From Marivivens sp. (GTDB taxonomy: Bacteria > Pseudomonadota > Alphaproteobacteria > Rhodobacterales > Rhodobacteraceae), in assembly GCA_030827165.1 (NCBI GenBank), contig JAURFB010000001.1, forward strand, positions 1-64,000: a stretch of 64,000 nucleotides of DNA, read 5' to 3'. The notes below the pieces were generated by a model. It worked only from the letters and a program-made list of their open reading frames with translations, was not told the origin of the DNA and did no database searches. Made by a program: the position numbers and the translations under genes. Each line of letters begins with the position of its first letter. The stretch's first letter is position 1. Below are positions 1 through 10,968 of this stretch, piece after piece.

Positions 1-110
1 CCAAAATACTTCGTGATCGCCGCAGTCAGCGTCGTCTTGCCGTGGTCAACGTGACCAATCGTGCCAATGTTAACGTGCGGTTTGTTACGTTCAAACTTTG
101 CCTTAGCCAT
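1..110 (-). CDS. tuf: Elongation factor Tu, N-terminal fragment (runs off window edge)
   Basis: Reverse complement reads [36 protein letters not shown], the EF-Tu N-terminus with P-loop. Confidence 0.97.
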   Translation of the reverse strand, partial: MAKAKFERNKPHVNIGTIGHVDHGKTTLTAAITKYF

Positions 111-218
111 CTGCTTGGCGCCTCGTCAGTTCGGGGGCCCTGAGCTGGCCCGTTTCAACATCGCGGGCGATGTATTGGCAAACGGCGCGGAAATCAAGCG
201 GCAGTTGCCTCGGCGGGG

Positions 219-845
219 CTATTCGCTGGCGTTCTCGTCTTCGACAAGCCCCGACAGCTGATCGCCCGCGAGGATCGTCGGATCCTCGTCAAGAACTTCG
301 CGCGCGCCGCCGAACCAATCGCCATTCTCGCGCATCAGGCGCTCGATGGCCTTGGCCGCGTTGAAGGCGAGGCCCTCCATCTGCTCTGCACGAGACTTGG
401 TATAGCCCGAACCAAAAAGAGTGCTGGCGCCGCCCGGTTCGAACACGGTGATCTGGATCGGCTCTTCGTTGAGCTTCGTTTGCGTGGCGTCTTCGTAGAA
501 GGTCACGTTGAAGATCAGGACCGAGCGGGGCGAGGCGACAAGGGGGATACCGGGCTGGGCCAGAACATAGCCCTGAACCGCAACGGCGGTATGGAAATAG
601 GCGCCGCCCTCGAAGCGGCCTAGCCTGTCGCCTACAGCCTGCTTCATCACGGCGACCCATTCCTCGTTGGTTGCCTCGCGCGAGAAGGGCCCCTTCTGGG
701 GATCGACGGCAACGACGATGTTATAGCCGTGGCGGAATTCCCCGATCGGATCGGGCGTGATCGCCAGTTCCTCGGTCATCGAGGCGCAGGCCGCGAGGCC
801 GATCAGTGAGGCAGCCGCGAGGCCGCGCGTAACATAACCCAACAT
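219..845 (-). CDS. Putative lipoprotein of unknown function
   Basis: Start at MLGYVTRGLAAASLIGLAACAS: signal peptide plus LAAC lipobox. Confidence 0.75.
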   Translation of the reverse strand: MLGYVTRGLAAASLIGLAACASMTEELAITPDPIGEFRHGYNIVVAVDPQKGPFSREATNEEWVAVMKQAVGDRLGRFEGGAYFHTAVAVQGYVLAQPGIPLVASPRSVLIFNVTFYEDATQTKLNEEPIQITVFEPGGASTLFGSGYTKSRAEQMEGLAFNAAKAIERLMRENGDWFGGAREVLDEDPTILAGDQLSGLVEDENASE

Positions 846-908
846 GATGCTTCCCTCAGAAGGCTCGGCCAAGGCTAGGGGCGCGGCCCCGTCGGCGCAA
901 GGGCCGCT

Positions 909-3221
909 TTACGAGGTGAACCGGTTGTCGCGCGGGAATCCGCGCGGCGCCATGCGGCCGGTGCCGGCGCGTTTGCCCAGCCATTCGGCCAGATCGGTCT
1001 CGGTGCGGGTGCGGCCGGCGGGATCGCGCCAGCTCAGGCCCTCGGCAATGGCGAACGTTGTGGCATCCGACAGGCCGCCGTCCTTGTATTTCTGAAGGCG
1101 CACACCCTTGCCCCGGCTCATCTCGGGCAATTCATCGAGCGGGAACACCAGCACCTTGCGGTTCTCGCCCACCACGGCGACGTGATCGCCCGAAATGCGA
1201 CGGGTCACCTGCGTGCGGACCTTGTCCTTGACGTTAAGGACCACTTTGCCAACACGGGTCTGGGCGATGACCTCGTCCTCGGACACGACGAACCCGTCGC
1301 CTTCAGATGAGGCCACCAGGAGCCGCTCTCCCGGTTTGTGGATCAGGATATCGACAATATCGCTGTCGTTCGGCAGATCAATCATCAGGCGCAGGGGCTC
1401 GCCCATGCCCCGCCCGCCGGGCAGACCGGCGGCGCCAACGGTATAGAACCGTCCGTTTTGCCCCACGACGATCAGCTTGTCGGTCGTCTCGGCGTGGAAC
1501 AGGAAGCGGCCTTCGTCGCCGTCCTTGAACTTGACCTCGGCATCGAGCGGCTGGTGACCCTTCATCGCCCGGATCCAACCCATTTTCGAGCAGATCACCG
1601 TAACCGGTTCGCGCTCGATCATGGCCTCGAAGGGCATGTCCTCGATCACTCCGCCTTCTGCAAAGGTCGTGCGTCTGGCGCCGCCGGGGCTGTCTTTGCC
1701 GAATTGCTTGCGGGTCTCGCGAAGCTGGTCGGAGATCTTGGTCCACTGGCGGCTTTCGCTGGCCAGAAGATCATCGAGCGCGGCGCGCTCTTCCATCAAG
1801 GCGTCCCGCTCGCGCACGAGTTCCATCTCTTCAAGGCGGCGCAGGCTGCGCAGGCGCATATTGAGGATCGCCTCGGCCTGAACTTCGGACAGCTCGCCCT
1901 CGCCGGTGGCGGGCAGCGGTGAGACATAGTCGCGCTCGGATGAGGCGCGAGCACGTTTGACAGACCAGTCCTCGGCCATGAGGGCGGCCTTGGGATCATC
2001 GTCGTAGCGGATGATGTCGATCACCCTGTCGAGATTGAGGAAGGCCACGATCAGACCCTCGAGCACCTCGAGCCGGTGGTCGATCTTCTCCATCCGGTGC
2101 CGGCTGCGCCGCTGAAGCACATCGCGGCGATGATCGAGGAATGCGCGCAGCACCTCTTTCATCGAGCAGACCTTGGGCGTCAGTCCGTCGATCAACACGT
2201 TCATGTTGAGGCTGAACCGGATTTCCAGATCGGAATTGCGGAACAGCATTCCCATCAGCATATCCGGCTCGACCGTGCGCGCGCGCGGCTCGAGAACGAT
2301 CCGCACGTCATCGGCGCTCTCATCCCGCACATCGGCCAGAAGCGGGACCTTCTTGGTCTGGATAACCTCGGCCAGCTTCTCGATCAGCCGGGATTTCTGG
2401 ACCTGATAGGGGATCTCGGTGACGATGATCTGCCATTGGCCACGGCCGAGATCCTCGATCTCCCATCGCGCTCGCAGCCGGAACGCGCCGCGCCCGGTCC
2501 GATAGGCCTCGGCGATATTTTCCTGCGGCTCGACGATGACGCCGCCGGTCGGGAAATCGGGGCCGGGGACATATTCGAGCAAGGTCTCGTCGCGGGCGTT
2601 GGGCGATTTTATCAGGTGCAGGCAGGCGTCGACCAATTCGTGCAGATTATGCGGCGGAATATTCGTCGCCATGCCGACGGCGATACCCGAAGACCCGTTG
2701 GCGAGAAGATTGGGGAAGGCCGCGGGCAAAACGATCGGCTCTTCGAGGGTGCCATCGTAATTGGGCCGGAAATCGACGGCGTTCTCGGCCAGCCCCTCCA
2801 TCAAAGCCTCGGCGGCGGCGGTCATCCGCGCCTCGGTATAGCGGCTGGCGGCAGGGTTATCACCGTCGATATTGCCAAAGTTGCCTTGGCCGTCGACCAG
2901 CGGATAGCGGACGTTGAAATCCTGCGCGAGGCGGGCCATCGCGTCATAGATCGCGGCGTCGCCGTGCGGGTGATAATTGCCCATCACGTCGCCGGAAATC
3001 TTTGCGGATTTGCGAAAGCCCCCGGTCGGCGAAAGCTTGAGCTCGCGCATGGCGTAAAGGATGCGGCGGTGCACCGGCTTGAGCCCGTCGCGCGCATCGG
3101 GAAGGGCGCGGTGCATGATCGTCGACAACGCATAGGTGAGATAGCGCTCGCCAATGGCGCGGCGCAGCGTTTCGGTAAACTCGGGCTGGCCGATATTGTT
3201 GTCGTCTGTCACGCCGGTCAT
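909..3221 (-). CDS. parC: DNA topoisomerase IV subunit A
   Basis: 770 aa; RYLTYALSTIMHRALPDARDGLKPVHRRILYAM is the typical GyrA/ParC N-terminus. Confidence 0.96.
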   Translation of the reverse strand: MTGVTDDNNIGQPEFTETLRRAIGERYLTYALSTIMHRALPDARDGLKPVHRRILYAMRELKLSPTGGFRKSAKISGDVMGNYHPHGDAAIYDAMARLAQDFNVRYPLVDGQGNFGNIDGDNPAASRYTEARMTAAAEALMEGLAENAVDFRPNYDGTLEEPIVLPAAFPNLLANGSSGIAVGMATNIPPHNLHELVDACLHLIKSPNARDETLLEYVPGPDFPTGGVIVEPQENIAEAYRTGRGAFRLRARWEIEDLGRGQWQIIVTEIPYQVQKSRLIEKLAEVIQTKKVPLLADVRDESADDVRIVLEPRARTVEPDMLMGMLFRNSDLEIRFSLNMNVLIDGLTPKVCSMKEVLRAFLDHRRDVLQRRSRHRMEKIDHRLEVLEGLIVAFLNLDRVIDIIRYDDDPKAALMAEDWSVKRARASSERDYVSPLPATGEGELSEVQAEAILNMRLRSLRRLEEMELVRERDALMEERAALDDLLASESRQWTKISDQLRETRKQFGKDSPGGARRTTFAEGGVIEDMPFEAMIEREPVTVICSKMGWIRAMKGHQPLDAEVKFKDGDEGRFLFHAETTDKLIVVGQNGRFYTVGAAGLPGGRGMGEPLRLMIDLPNDSDIVDILIHKPGERLLVASSEGDGFVVSEDEVIAQTRVGKVVLNVKDKVRTQVTRRISGDHVAVVGENRKVLVFPLDELPEMSRGKGVRLQKYKDGGLSDATTFAIAEGLSWRDPAGRTRTETDLAEWLGKRAGTGRMAPRGFPRDNRFTS

Positions 3222-3353
3222 GGATGTTGTGTAGCGGCCCCGAAAGGGAGCGTAAAGGCGGGAAGGATGCGGCAGGACACAAGTTTTTGACCAGCCTCGA
3301 AATTCAGGTAAAGAAGGCGGGTCCCCAGTTTCTCAGGACGCCCACGGAAAAAG

Positions 3354-3938
3354 ATGTTCGGAACCCGCAGTTATATCATCGTGACTTTCGCCTTCCTCTT
3401 CTGGCTCTACTATGTGGCGTCGGGCGGCGGAGTGTTCGAGCCCGAGCAATGGCCCGAGGGGCCGGTCGCGCGGGTTGAACCTGCGCCCACGCCGGAACCC
3501 GAGCCAGTGGAGCCCGCCGAAGCAGAGCCGCAGATCACCGAAGCGCCGCTGCCTTCGGAAGAGACCGACGCCACCACGGCCCCGGATCAGGCCGCCATTC
3601 TCGACGCGCTGACCGAAGCCGCGCCATCGCCGGACCTGTCGGGCGCGGGCCTCGACAGCGCGTTTTCCTTCACCGAACCTGTGGCCCCGCTTGAGATCGC
3701 GCCAGAAGCGATCACCGCCGCGCCTGCGCCTGCGGTCGAACTTGTGAGGATTGCGGGCAATCGCGTAAATATCCGCTCGGGGCCGGGCACCGAATACGCC
3801 GTCGTCGTCACCCTTGACGGCGGCACCGTGATCGAGGCGCTTTCGATCACAGACAGTGGCTGGATCGAAATTCGCCTGCCCGATGGTGGCGGCATCGGCT
3901 GGGTTTCGGCAACCCTTGTCGAACCTGCGGCGCAATAG
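3354..3938 (+). CDS. SH3-domain (bacterial SH3b) membrane-anchored protein
   Basis: N-terminal TM segment, Pro/Glu-rich linker, C-terminal NVRSGPGTEYAVV-like SH3b motif (VNIRSGPGTEYAVVVTLDGG). Confidence 0.8.
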   Translation: MFGTRSYIIVTFAFLFWLYYVASGGGVFEPEQWPEGPVARVEPAPTPEPEPVEPAEAEPQITEAPLPSEETDATTAPDQAAILDALTEAAPSPDLSGAGLDSAFSFTEPVAPLEIAPEAITAAPAPAVELVRIAGNRVNIRSGPGTEYAVVVTLDGGTVIEALSITDSGWIEIRLPDGGGIGWVSATLVEPAAQ

Positions 3939-3977
3939 AGCTTGCAGGCCGCCATCGCCCGCTTCACATATCCCGAC

Positions 3978-4805
3978 ATGACACAAAAATCCGTTCTGAT
4001 CACTGGCTGTTCCTCTGGCATCGGATATGACGCCGCCCAGGGCTTGCGCGAGCGCGGCTGGCGCGTTTTCGCCTCGTGCCGGCAGGAAAAGGATTGCGAG
4101 CGCCTGCGCGGGCTCGGCTTTGACAGCCCGCGCATCGACTATACCGACGCGGCCTCGATCCGCGCGGGAGTTGATGAAGTTCTTGCCGCCACCGGCGGCA
4201 CGCTCGATGCGCTGTTCAACAACGGCGCCTTTGCCTGCCCCGGCCTTGTCGAGGACCTGCCCACCGATGCGCTCAGGGCGATATTCGAGACGAATGTCTT
4301 TGGCTGGCACGAGCTGACCCGCGCGGTGATTCCAGTGATGCGGGCGCAGGGGCACGGGCGGATTGTCAACAATTCGTCGGTCTTGGGCATCGTCGGCATG
4401 AAATGGCGCGGGGCCTATGTCTCGACCAAGTTCGCGCTCGAGGGGCTGACCGATGTTCTGCGCCTTGAAATGCGAAAGGGCGGGATCGACGTGATCCTGA
4501 TTGAACCGGGGCCCATCACCTCGAAGATCCGCGAGAACGCCATCGCCCACTTCGAACGCTGGATCGATTGGGAAAACTCGGCCCGCCGCGATCACTATGC
4601 CGCGCTGCACGGGCGGCTTTATACCGAAGGCGGCCCTGACAGGTTCGAGCTTCCCGCCCGCGCCGTCACTGACAAGCTGATCCATGCGCTCGAATCGCCA
4701 CGCCCCCGCGCGCGCTATTATGTGACGACACCCACCTATCTGGCCGGTCTCGGCCGCCGCCTTCTGCCAACCCGCTTGCTCGACCGGTTTACCGGTGGCC
4801 GCTAG
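3978..4805 (+). CDS. Short-chain dehydrogenase/reductase family protein
   Basis: TGCSSGIGYDAA (TGxxxGxG) and YVSTKFALEG (YxxxK) motifs. Confidence 0.9.
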   Translation: MTQKSVLITGCSSGIGYDAAQGLRERGWRVFASCRQEKDCERLRGLGFDSPRIDYTDAASIRAGVDEVLAATGGTLDALFNNGAFACPGLVEDLPTDALRAIFETNVFGWHELTRAVIPVMRAQGHGRIVNNSSVLGIVGMKWRGAYVSTKFALEGLTDVLRLEMRKGGIDVILIEPGPITSKIRENAIAHFERWIDWENSARRDHYAALHGRLYTEGGPDRFELPARAVTDKLIHALESPRPRARYYVTTPTYLAGLGRRLLPTRLLDRFTGGR

Positions 4806-4863
4806 CGTTTTCTTTTTGCGCCCGGCCTGCTAGATGCTGGCCAAATGATTTTCGGAGCCCGCC

Positions 4864-5070
4864 ATGGCCAGTGATCCTCTTTTCTATGTCGTTGTCGCAG
4901 CCTGCCTTCTGGTGCTGTTCATCCTCCTGTGGGGGGTCGGCTCTTTCGGGCGCGGCGGCGAATACAACAAGCGCAACGCCAACAAGATCATGCGCTATCG
5001 CCTAGGTGCGCAGTTCGTGGCGATCCTCTTGATCCTTTTGTTCATCTGGGTCCGCAGCAAGGGGGCCTGA
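4864..5070 (+). CDS. Small two-TM protein, HIG1/twin-transmembrane type
   Basis: 68 aa with two TM helices separated by GGEYNKRNANKIMRYRLGAQ. Confidence 0.75.
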   Translation: MASDPLFYVVVAACLLVLFILLWGVGSFGRGGEYNKRNANKIMRYRLGAQFVAILLILLFIWVRSKGA

Positions 5071-5071
5071 G

Positions 5072-5644
5072 ATGGTCGTTCTCAACAAGATCTACACCAG
5101 GACCGGCGACAAGGGCGAAACCGCGCTCAGCGATGGCACGCGGGTGGCAAAGGATTCGCTGCGCGTTGAGGCATACGGCACCGTGGACGAAACCAACGCC
5201 ACCGTCGGCACCGCCCGCCTGCACGCCTCGGGCGATGTCGATGCCGCGCTGGCCCGCATCCAGAACGATCTGTTCGATCTTGGCGCCGACCTGTCGCGCC
5301 CCGCGCCCGAGAAGGATGCGGAGGCGGGATACCCCGTTCTGCGCATTACCGACGCACAGGTCGAGCGGCTTGAGGCCGAGATCGACGCCATGACCAAGGT
5401 GCTCGAACCGCTGCGCAGCTTTGTCTTGCCGGGCGGCACGCCGCTGGCCGCGCACCTCCATGTCTGCCGCACGGTTTCGCGCCGCGCCGAAAGGCTTGCC
5501 GTGGGCCTTGCCGCTGTTGAGGCGGTCAATCCGGCGGCTGTGCGCTTTCTCAATCGCCTGTCCGACTGGTTCTTTGTCGCCGCCCGCATGGCCAACGACG
5601 AAGGACGCGCCGATGTCCTTTGGGTGCCGGGTGCAAACCGCTGA
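5072..5644 (+). CDS. Cob(I)yrinic acid a,c-diamide adenosyltransferase, PduO type
   Basis: MVVLNKIYTRTGDKGETALSDGTRV is the PduO/MMAB signature. Confidence 0.93.
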   Translation: MVVLNKIYTRTGDKGETALSDGTRVAKDSLRVEAYGTVDETNATVGTARLHASGDVDAALARIQNDLFDLGADLSRPAPEKDAEAGYPVLRITDAQVERLEAEIDAMTKVLEPLRSFVLPGGTPLAAHLHVCRTVSRRAERLAVGLAAVEAVNPAAVRFLNRLSDWFFVAARMANDEGRADVLWVPGANR

Positions 5645-5771
5645 CATTCGCTAACATCGATGGAACGTGGCGTAGCTATGCTGCGCCGCGTCGATTTTGC
5701 ACTGTCCTCGCCCCCGTTGCCTTGGTAACACCACGCCGAGTGATTGCGATTGCGATAGGAGAATAGCGACG

Positions 5772-6530
5772 ATGAAGGTGCTCGTGCCCGTCAAGCGCGT
5801 GATCGACTACAACGTGAAGGTCCGCGTCAAAGCGGATGGTTCCGGTGTCGATCTTGCAAACGTCAAAATGTCGATGAACCCGTTCGACGAGATTGCCGTT
5901 GAAGAGGCGATCCGCCTCAGAGAAGCCGGAAAAGCCGACGAGGTTATCGCGGTTTCGATCGGTGTGAAGCAGTCGCAGGAGACCCTGCGGACCGCTCTTG
6001 CCATGGGCGCCGACCGCGCGATCCTGATCGAGGCGACCGACGACGTTCACACCGACATCGAGCCCCTCGCGGTTGCCAAGCTACTGGCCGCCGTCGTCAC
6101 GGAAGAGCAACCCGGCCTTGTCCTCACCGGCAAGCAGGCGATCGACAACGACATGAACGCAACGGGCCAGATGTTGTCGGCTCTGCTCGGCTGGTCGCAG
6201 GCCACCTTCGCCTCGAAGGTCGAGATCGAGGGCGACAGCGCGAAAGTCACCCGCGAGGTTGACGGCGGTCTTCAAACCATCTCGGTCAAGATGCCGGCGA
6301 TCATCAGCGTCGACCTGCGCCTCAACGAGCCGCGCTATGCAAGCCTGCCGAACATCATGAAAGCCAAGAAAAAGCCGCTCGATGAAAAGACGCCCGCCGA
6401 TTACGGCGTCGACGTGACCCCGCGCCTGACGGTCGTCAAGACCAGCGAGCCCGAGGCCCGCAAGGCTGGCGTGATCGTCAAGACGGTCGATGAACTTGTT
6501 GCGAAACTCAAGGAAGCGGGGGCGATCTGA
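5772..6530 (+). CDS. etfB: Electron transfer flavoprotein beta subunit
   Basis: [27 protein letters not shown]; overlaps etfA. Confidence 0.96.
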   Translation: MKVLVPVKRVIDYNVKVRVKADGSGVDLANVKMSMNPFDEIAVEEAIRLREAGKADEVIAVSIGVKQSQETLRTALAMGADRAILIEATDDVHTDIEPLAVAKLLAAVVTEEQPGLVLTGKQAIDNDMNATGQMLSALLGWSQATFASKVEIEGDSAKVTREVDGGLQTISVKMPAIISVDLRLNEPRYASLPNIMKAKKKPLDEKTPADYGVDVTPRLTVVKTSEPEARKAGVIVKTVDELVAKLKEAGAI

Positions 6531-7456
6531 TGGCTGTTCTTCTTCTTGCCGAAGTTACCGATGGCGCCCTGTCGATGGACGCAACTGCCAAGGCCGTTTC
6601 GGCCGCGGCCAAGCTTGGTGACGTGACCGTCCTTTGCGCCGGCGCGAAAGCCGCCGATGCGGCCAGGGAAGCGGCGACCATCGCCGGTGTTTCCAAGGTC
6701 CTCTGCGCCGAGGATGCGCTTTATGGCCATCGTCTGGCCGAGCCGACCGCCGCGCTGATCGTTTCGCTCGCGGGGGGCTATAGCCACATCGTCGCCCCGG
6801 CGACGACGGATGCAAAAAACATCCTGCCGCGCGTGGCCGCGCTTCTCGATGTAATGGTGCTCTCGGATGTGACCACCGTGGTCGACGCCAACACCTTCGA
6901 GCGTCCGATCTATGCGGGCAACGCGATCCAGACCGTGAAATCGTCGGACGCCAAGAAGGTCATCACCTTCCGGACCTCGACCTTCGACGCCGCCGCCACC
7001 GGCGGGTCGGCCGCGGTTGAAACCATCGGTGCTGCCGAAAATCCGGGCCTGTCGGCTTGGGTCGAAGACAAGACCGCAACCTCCGATCGCCCCGAGCTTA
7101 CCTCGGCGGGCATCGTTGTGTCGGGTGGCCGTGGCGTTGGTTCGAAAGACGATTTCGCGATCATCGAAGCGCTGGCCGACAAGCTTGGCGCCGCTGTTGG
7201 CGCCAGCCGTGCGGCGGTCGACTCTGGCTATGCGCCGAACGATTGGCAGGTGGGTCAGACCGGCAAGGTCGTCGCGCCGAACCTCTACGTCGCTGTCGGC
7301 ATCTCGGGCGCCATCCAGCATCTTGCTGGCATGAAGGACTCGAAGATCATCGTCGCGATCAACAAGGACGAAGAAGCCCCGATCTTCCAGGTCGCCGACT
7401 TCGGCCTTGTCGCTGACCTCTTCAGCGCCGTGCCGGAACTGACCGGCAAGTTGTGA
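6530..7456 (+). CDS. etfA: Electron transfer flavoprotein alpha subunit
   Basis: C-terminal FAD-binding motif [47 protein letters not shown]. Confidence 0.97.
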   Translation: MAVLLLAEVTDGALSMDATAKAVSAAAKLGDVTVLCAGAKAADAAREAATIAGVSKVLCAEDALYGHRLAEPTAALIVSLAGGYSHIVAPATTDAKNILPRVAALLDVMVLSDVTTVVDANTFERPIYAGNAIQTVKSSDAKKVITFRTSTFDAAATGGSAAVETIGAAENPGLSAWVEDKTATSDRPELTSAGIVVSGGRGVGSKDDFAIIEALADKLGAAVGASRAAVDSGYAPNDWQVGQTGKVVAPNLYVAVGISGAIQHLAGMKDSKIIVAINKDEEAPIFQVADFGLVADLFSAVPELTGKL

Positions 7457-7477
7457 TTTTCCTGAGACTTTAGGGAG

Positions 7478-7505
7478 GGCCCGCGCAGCGATGCGCGGGC
7501 CTTTT
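7478..7505 (+). terminator. Rho-independent terminator after etfA
   Basis: Perfect 9-bp stem GGCCCGCGC-AGCGAT-GCGCGGGCC followed by TTTT. Confidence 0.85.
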
Positions 7506-8344
7506 CATATGGCATAGCGCCCGATGGCCCCTGCCAGCAGGAGCGCTGCTTCTTCATGTGCGCCGACGCCGGGCAGCTCGGAGGCGATGTCCATCTCGCC
7601 CTGCGGAAAGTTCATCCCGTCTGTCCCTCTCTCAAGAGCCTCGGCCGATGTCTGGGCGACCACGACATCGAGAACCTTGTCCCGCAGTTGTTCGACCATG
7701 GTCCGGCTTACAAGCATCGGCTCGGTCTTGAAGGGTTCGGGCTGAGCTGTCCAAGGCTTGTCGTCCAGCGGCTGATCGGACATCCACAAAAGGATGGCGC
7801 GTTGCCCGATCTTGTCGAGCAGGGTCCGCATCCTGGCGAGCCATGCCATTTGCAGCTCGGTCCGAATGATCTCGAACCGCTCGGGCGATCGCTCGTAGAG
7901 CGCGCCAAGGAGGTGGCGGGTAAAGTTGTATTCCGAAAAATCCATGTCGGGATAGAGCGCGGCCACAAGAGGAGACCCGCTCAGAAACCGATCATTGCGG
8001 CGCGGATGCACCTTGTAGAACCTGTTGGACAGGTTGTGCGCGCCCATCATCTGGATGACTGTGATGTCGGCCGTGGCACAGGCGGCCATGATGGTCGGAT
8101 CGTTGACGAAAACATCGACGCCGGCGTTGACCACCCCGAAGTTCACGCAGCTTCGGCCTATTGCCGCCTCGACGAGGGCCGGATAGGGATGATCGAGATA
8201 TTTGCCGAAAGTCTCGGTTCCACCGATGAAGGCGTGATAGCGGCCGCTCAGATTTCGTTTCGGCGCCCGAAAGAAGAGCCGCGAGTTGCCATAACGGCAA
8301 GAAGGGAATGCCGAGCGTTGCTCGACAAGTCGATCGTGTTTCAT
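7505..8344 (-). CDS. DUF6473-like protein
   Basis: [32 protein letters not shown]...[17 protein letters not shown]; resembles the DUF6473 family of Rhodobacterales. Confidence 0.65.
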   Translation of the reverse strand: MKHDRLVEQRSAFPSCRYGNSRLFFRAPKRNLSGRYHAFIGGTETFGKYLDHPYPALVEAAIGRSCVNFGVVNAGVDVFVNDPTIMAACATADITVIQMMGAHNLSNRFYKVHPRRNDRFLSGSPLVAALYPDMDFSEYNFTRHLLGALYERSPERFEIIRTELQMAWLARMRTLLDKIGQRAILLWMSDQPLDDKPWTAQPEPFKTEPMLVSRTMVEQLRDKVLDVVVAQTSAEALERGTDGMNFPQGEMDIASELPGVGAHEEAALLLAGAIGRYAI

Positions 8345-8502
8345 GGTTCCCACCAAATTTTCAAACTCACCAACTGCAGGTTTCCACCTCAAACCTTGCG
8401 ATTTCGCTAAACGACACATTTGACTGGTTCCAAGCCGTCATCGCGCCTTGAAGCTGGCGGCCATGCGAGCCTATTGTGCGGCAGCTTTCAAAGGGACAGG
8501 CC

Positions 8503-9378
8503 ATGCAGGTTGAACGAGTGGGCGTCGTCGGCGCCGGTCAGATGGGCAACGGGATCGCTCATGTTTTGGCCCTTGCCGGATATGACGTCCTGATGACCGA
8601 TATCAGCGCCGATGCGCTGGGCGCCGCGATGGCCCTGATCGACAAGAACCTGACCCGTCAGGTCTCGAAAGGCGCCATAACCGAGGCGCAGAAAAACGCC
8701 ACCCTGGCCCGCATCTCGACCACTGGGACGCTTGCCGATCTTGGCCAGACCGACCTTGTCATCGAGGCCGCGACCGAGCGCGAGACAATCAAGCAGGCAA
8801 TCTTTGAAGACCTACTGCCGCATCTGAAACCGACGACGATCCTGACCTCGAATACCTCGTCGATCTCGATCACCCGGCTGGCAAGCCGCACGGACCGGCC
8901 GGAAAAGTTCATGGGGTTTCACTTCATGAATCCGGTGCCGGTGATGCAGCTTGTCGAACTGATCCGCGGCATCGCCACCGACGACGAGACCTTCAGCGCC
9001 TGCTATGAGGTGGTGGAGAGGATCGGCAAGACAGCGGCCACGGCCGAGGATTTCCCGGCTTTCATCGTCAACCGTATCTTGATGCCGATGATCAACGAGG
9101 CGATCTATACGCTCTATGAAGGCGTGGGGTCTGTCCGGTCGATCGATACCTCACTCAAGCTGGGCGCCAATCATCCGATGGGGCCACTCGAGCTCGCCGA
9201 TTTCATCGGGCTCGACACCTGCCTTGCGATCATGAACGTCCTGCACGAGGGGCTGGCCGACACCAAGTATCGCCCCTGCCCGCTTCTGACGAAATACGTC
9301 GAGGCCGGCTGGCTTGGCCGCAAGACCAAGCGCGGATTCTACGATTATCGGGGGGAAGCCCCGGTTCCGACGCGCTAG
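8503..9378 (+). CDS. hbd: 3-hydroxybutyryl-CoA dehydrogenase
   Basis: VGVVGAGQMGNGIAHVLALAGYDV Rossmann motif, GFHFMNPVPVMQLVELIRG. Confidence 0.93.
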   Translation: MQVERVGVVGAGQMGNGIAHVLALAGYDVLMTDISADALGAAMALIDKNLTRQVSKGAITEAQKNATLARISTTGTLADLGQTDLVIEAATERETIKQAIFEDLLPHLKPTTILTSNTSSISITRLASRTDRPEKFMGFHFMNPVPVMQLVELIRGIATDDETFSACYEVVERIGKTAATAEDFPAFIVNRILMPMINEAIYTLYEGVGSVRSIDTSLKLGANHPMGPLELADFIGLDTCLAIMNVLHEGLADTKYRPCPLLTKYVEAGWLGRKTKRGFYDYRGEAPVPTR

Positions 9379-9647
9379 ACGCCTTCTCCGAACTTGTCGG
9401 CCACCAGCGCCGTGATCGCCTGCATCAGTTCATCCGCCTGCGGCCCCTCTGTTTCGACCGTGATCTTCGAACCTTGCGAGGCGGCCAGCATCAAGAGCCC
9501 CATGATGCTGTCGCCACTGGCGTCAAGCCCGTCTTTCGAGACAGTCGCTCGGGCGTCAAAGCCCTCGACCACCTCGACCAATTTGGCCGAGGCCCGGGCG
9601 TGAAGCCCCTTGATATTCACGATTTTCAAATCTGAAACAGGCATCAA
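9375..9647 (-). CDS. HPr-type phosphocarrier (PTS-Ntr)
   Basis: GLHARAS active-site His and SGDSIMGL regulatory Ser retained. Confidence 0.92.
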   Translation of the reverse strand: MMPVSDLKIVNIKGLHARASAKLVEVVEGFDARATVSKDGLDASGDSIMGLLMLAASQGSKITVETEGPQADELMQAITALVADKFGEGV

Positions 9648-10048
9648 TCAAAACTCAAATCAGGTTCTGCCGAGTGGCAGTTGATGTATTTGCGGCCGGC
9701 GGTCATCGCGGCCTCGACGGCGTCTGGAACTGTCCGGTTCCGGCACTTGGCCAGCTTGAGGAGCATCGGCAGGTTCATCCCGTAAAGGATGCGGCGGTTT
9801 GAGGGTCCACAGGCGCGGAGCGACAGGTTGGACGGCGATCCGCCGAAGATGTCGGTGACGATCACCACACCGCTTCCGGTATCGACGGCATCGGCAGCGT
9901 TGCAGATCTCTTCTTGTTTAACGGCGCGGTCGTCCTCTTCACCGATCGAAACCGCGGCCATGCCGCTCTGACGGCCGACAACGTGTTCGACCGCGGCGAG
10001 ATATTCCCGCGCCAGACCCCCATGTGCCACGATCACTATACCGATCAC
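9644..10048 (-). CDS. PTS EIIA component, mannose family
   Basis: MIGIVIVAHGGLAREYL with active-site His; TDIFGGSPSNL. Confidence 0.92.
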   Translation of the reverse strand: MIGIVIVAHGGLAREYLAAVEHVVGRQSGMAAVSIGEEDDRAVKQEEICNAADAVDTGSGVVIVTDIFGGSPSNLSLRACGPSNRRILYGMNLPMLLKLAKCRNRTVPDAVEAAMTAGRKYINCHSAEPDLSFD

Positions 10049-10968
10049 GCGTCACGCTCCTGTATTCCGCCGGCAAGCTCCGCGCGGCGCTCGAGTTCCC
10101 GATGGCGTTTTGACACCTGCCAGCCCTCGGCGGCAAGAGCATTGGCCAATCTTTCCGCAAGGGCAACCGACCGATGCTGCCCGCCGGTGCAACCGAGCGC
10201 AATCGAAAGATGCGATTTTCCTTCGGCCTTGCTTGCAGGAAGGATCAGCAGCGCAAGATCGCGTATGCTGGAAAAGAAGCGCTCTGTCAGGGGATCGGCA
10301 TTCACATATTCCGCGACGCGGGGGTCGGTGCCGTCGCGCGCGCGCAGGGCGGGTTCCCAATGGGGATTGCGCAAAGAGCGGCAATCGAAGACGAAATCCG
10401 CCCCCCGCGGGAGGCCGCGTTTGAAAGAGAAGGATTGCACCGTCACCGAGAGGATTCGCCCCTCGTCGGGCGCAAATATCGTTTCAAGCTCGCGGCGGAG
10501 CTGGTGCGGGGTAAGGCCGGTTGTGTCGATGAGGAAATCGGCGCGGGCGCGCAGCGGAACCAGCAGCGCCTTTTCCCTCTCGATCCCGAGAACCGGCCCT
10601 TCCTGCTGGGCCAGAGGGTGGCGGCGGCGTGTTTCAGAGAAGCGGCGGACAAGTTCGTCGTCGCTGCAATCGAGAAACAGCAGTTGCATCGCTATGCGAT
10701 CATCTTGTGAAAGGCGGTCGATGGTCTGGACGAGGGTGTCGATACCGAAATCCCTGTTTCGAACGTCAAGACCAACCGCAAGCGGATGATCCAACGCGGG
10801 CCCCGCAAGAAGCCGGTCCAAGAGGCCCATCGGCAGGCTGTGGATGACCTCAAAGCCAATATCCTCGAGCGCGTTGATCGCAGTCGAGCGGCCCGCCCCC
10901 GCCGGCCCGATCACGAAGATCAGGCGCGTGAGGTCACTGGCGCTGTTTGCTGGGGGGGCCATTGCCAT
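10045..10968 (-). CDS. rapZ: RNase adapter protein RapZ
   Basis: Walker-A-like GPAGAGRST, DVRNRDF, GCTGGQHRSV signature. Confidence 0.95.
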   Translation of the reverse strand: MAMAPPANSASDLTRLIFVIGPAGAGRSTAINALEDIGFEVIHSLPMGLLDRLLAGPALDHPLAVGLDVRNRDFGIDTLVQTIDRLSQDDRIAMQLLFLDCSDDELVRRFSETRRRHPLAQQEGPVLGIEREKALLVPLRARADFLIDTTGLTPHQLRRELETIFAPDEGRILSVTVQSFSFKRGLPRGADFVFDCRSLRNPHWEPALRARDGTDPRVAEYVNADPLTERFFSSIRDLALLILPASKAEGKSHLSIALGCTGGQHRSVALAERLANALAAEGWQVSKRHRELERRAELAGGIQERDA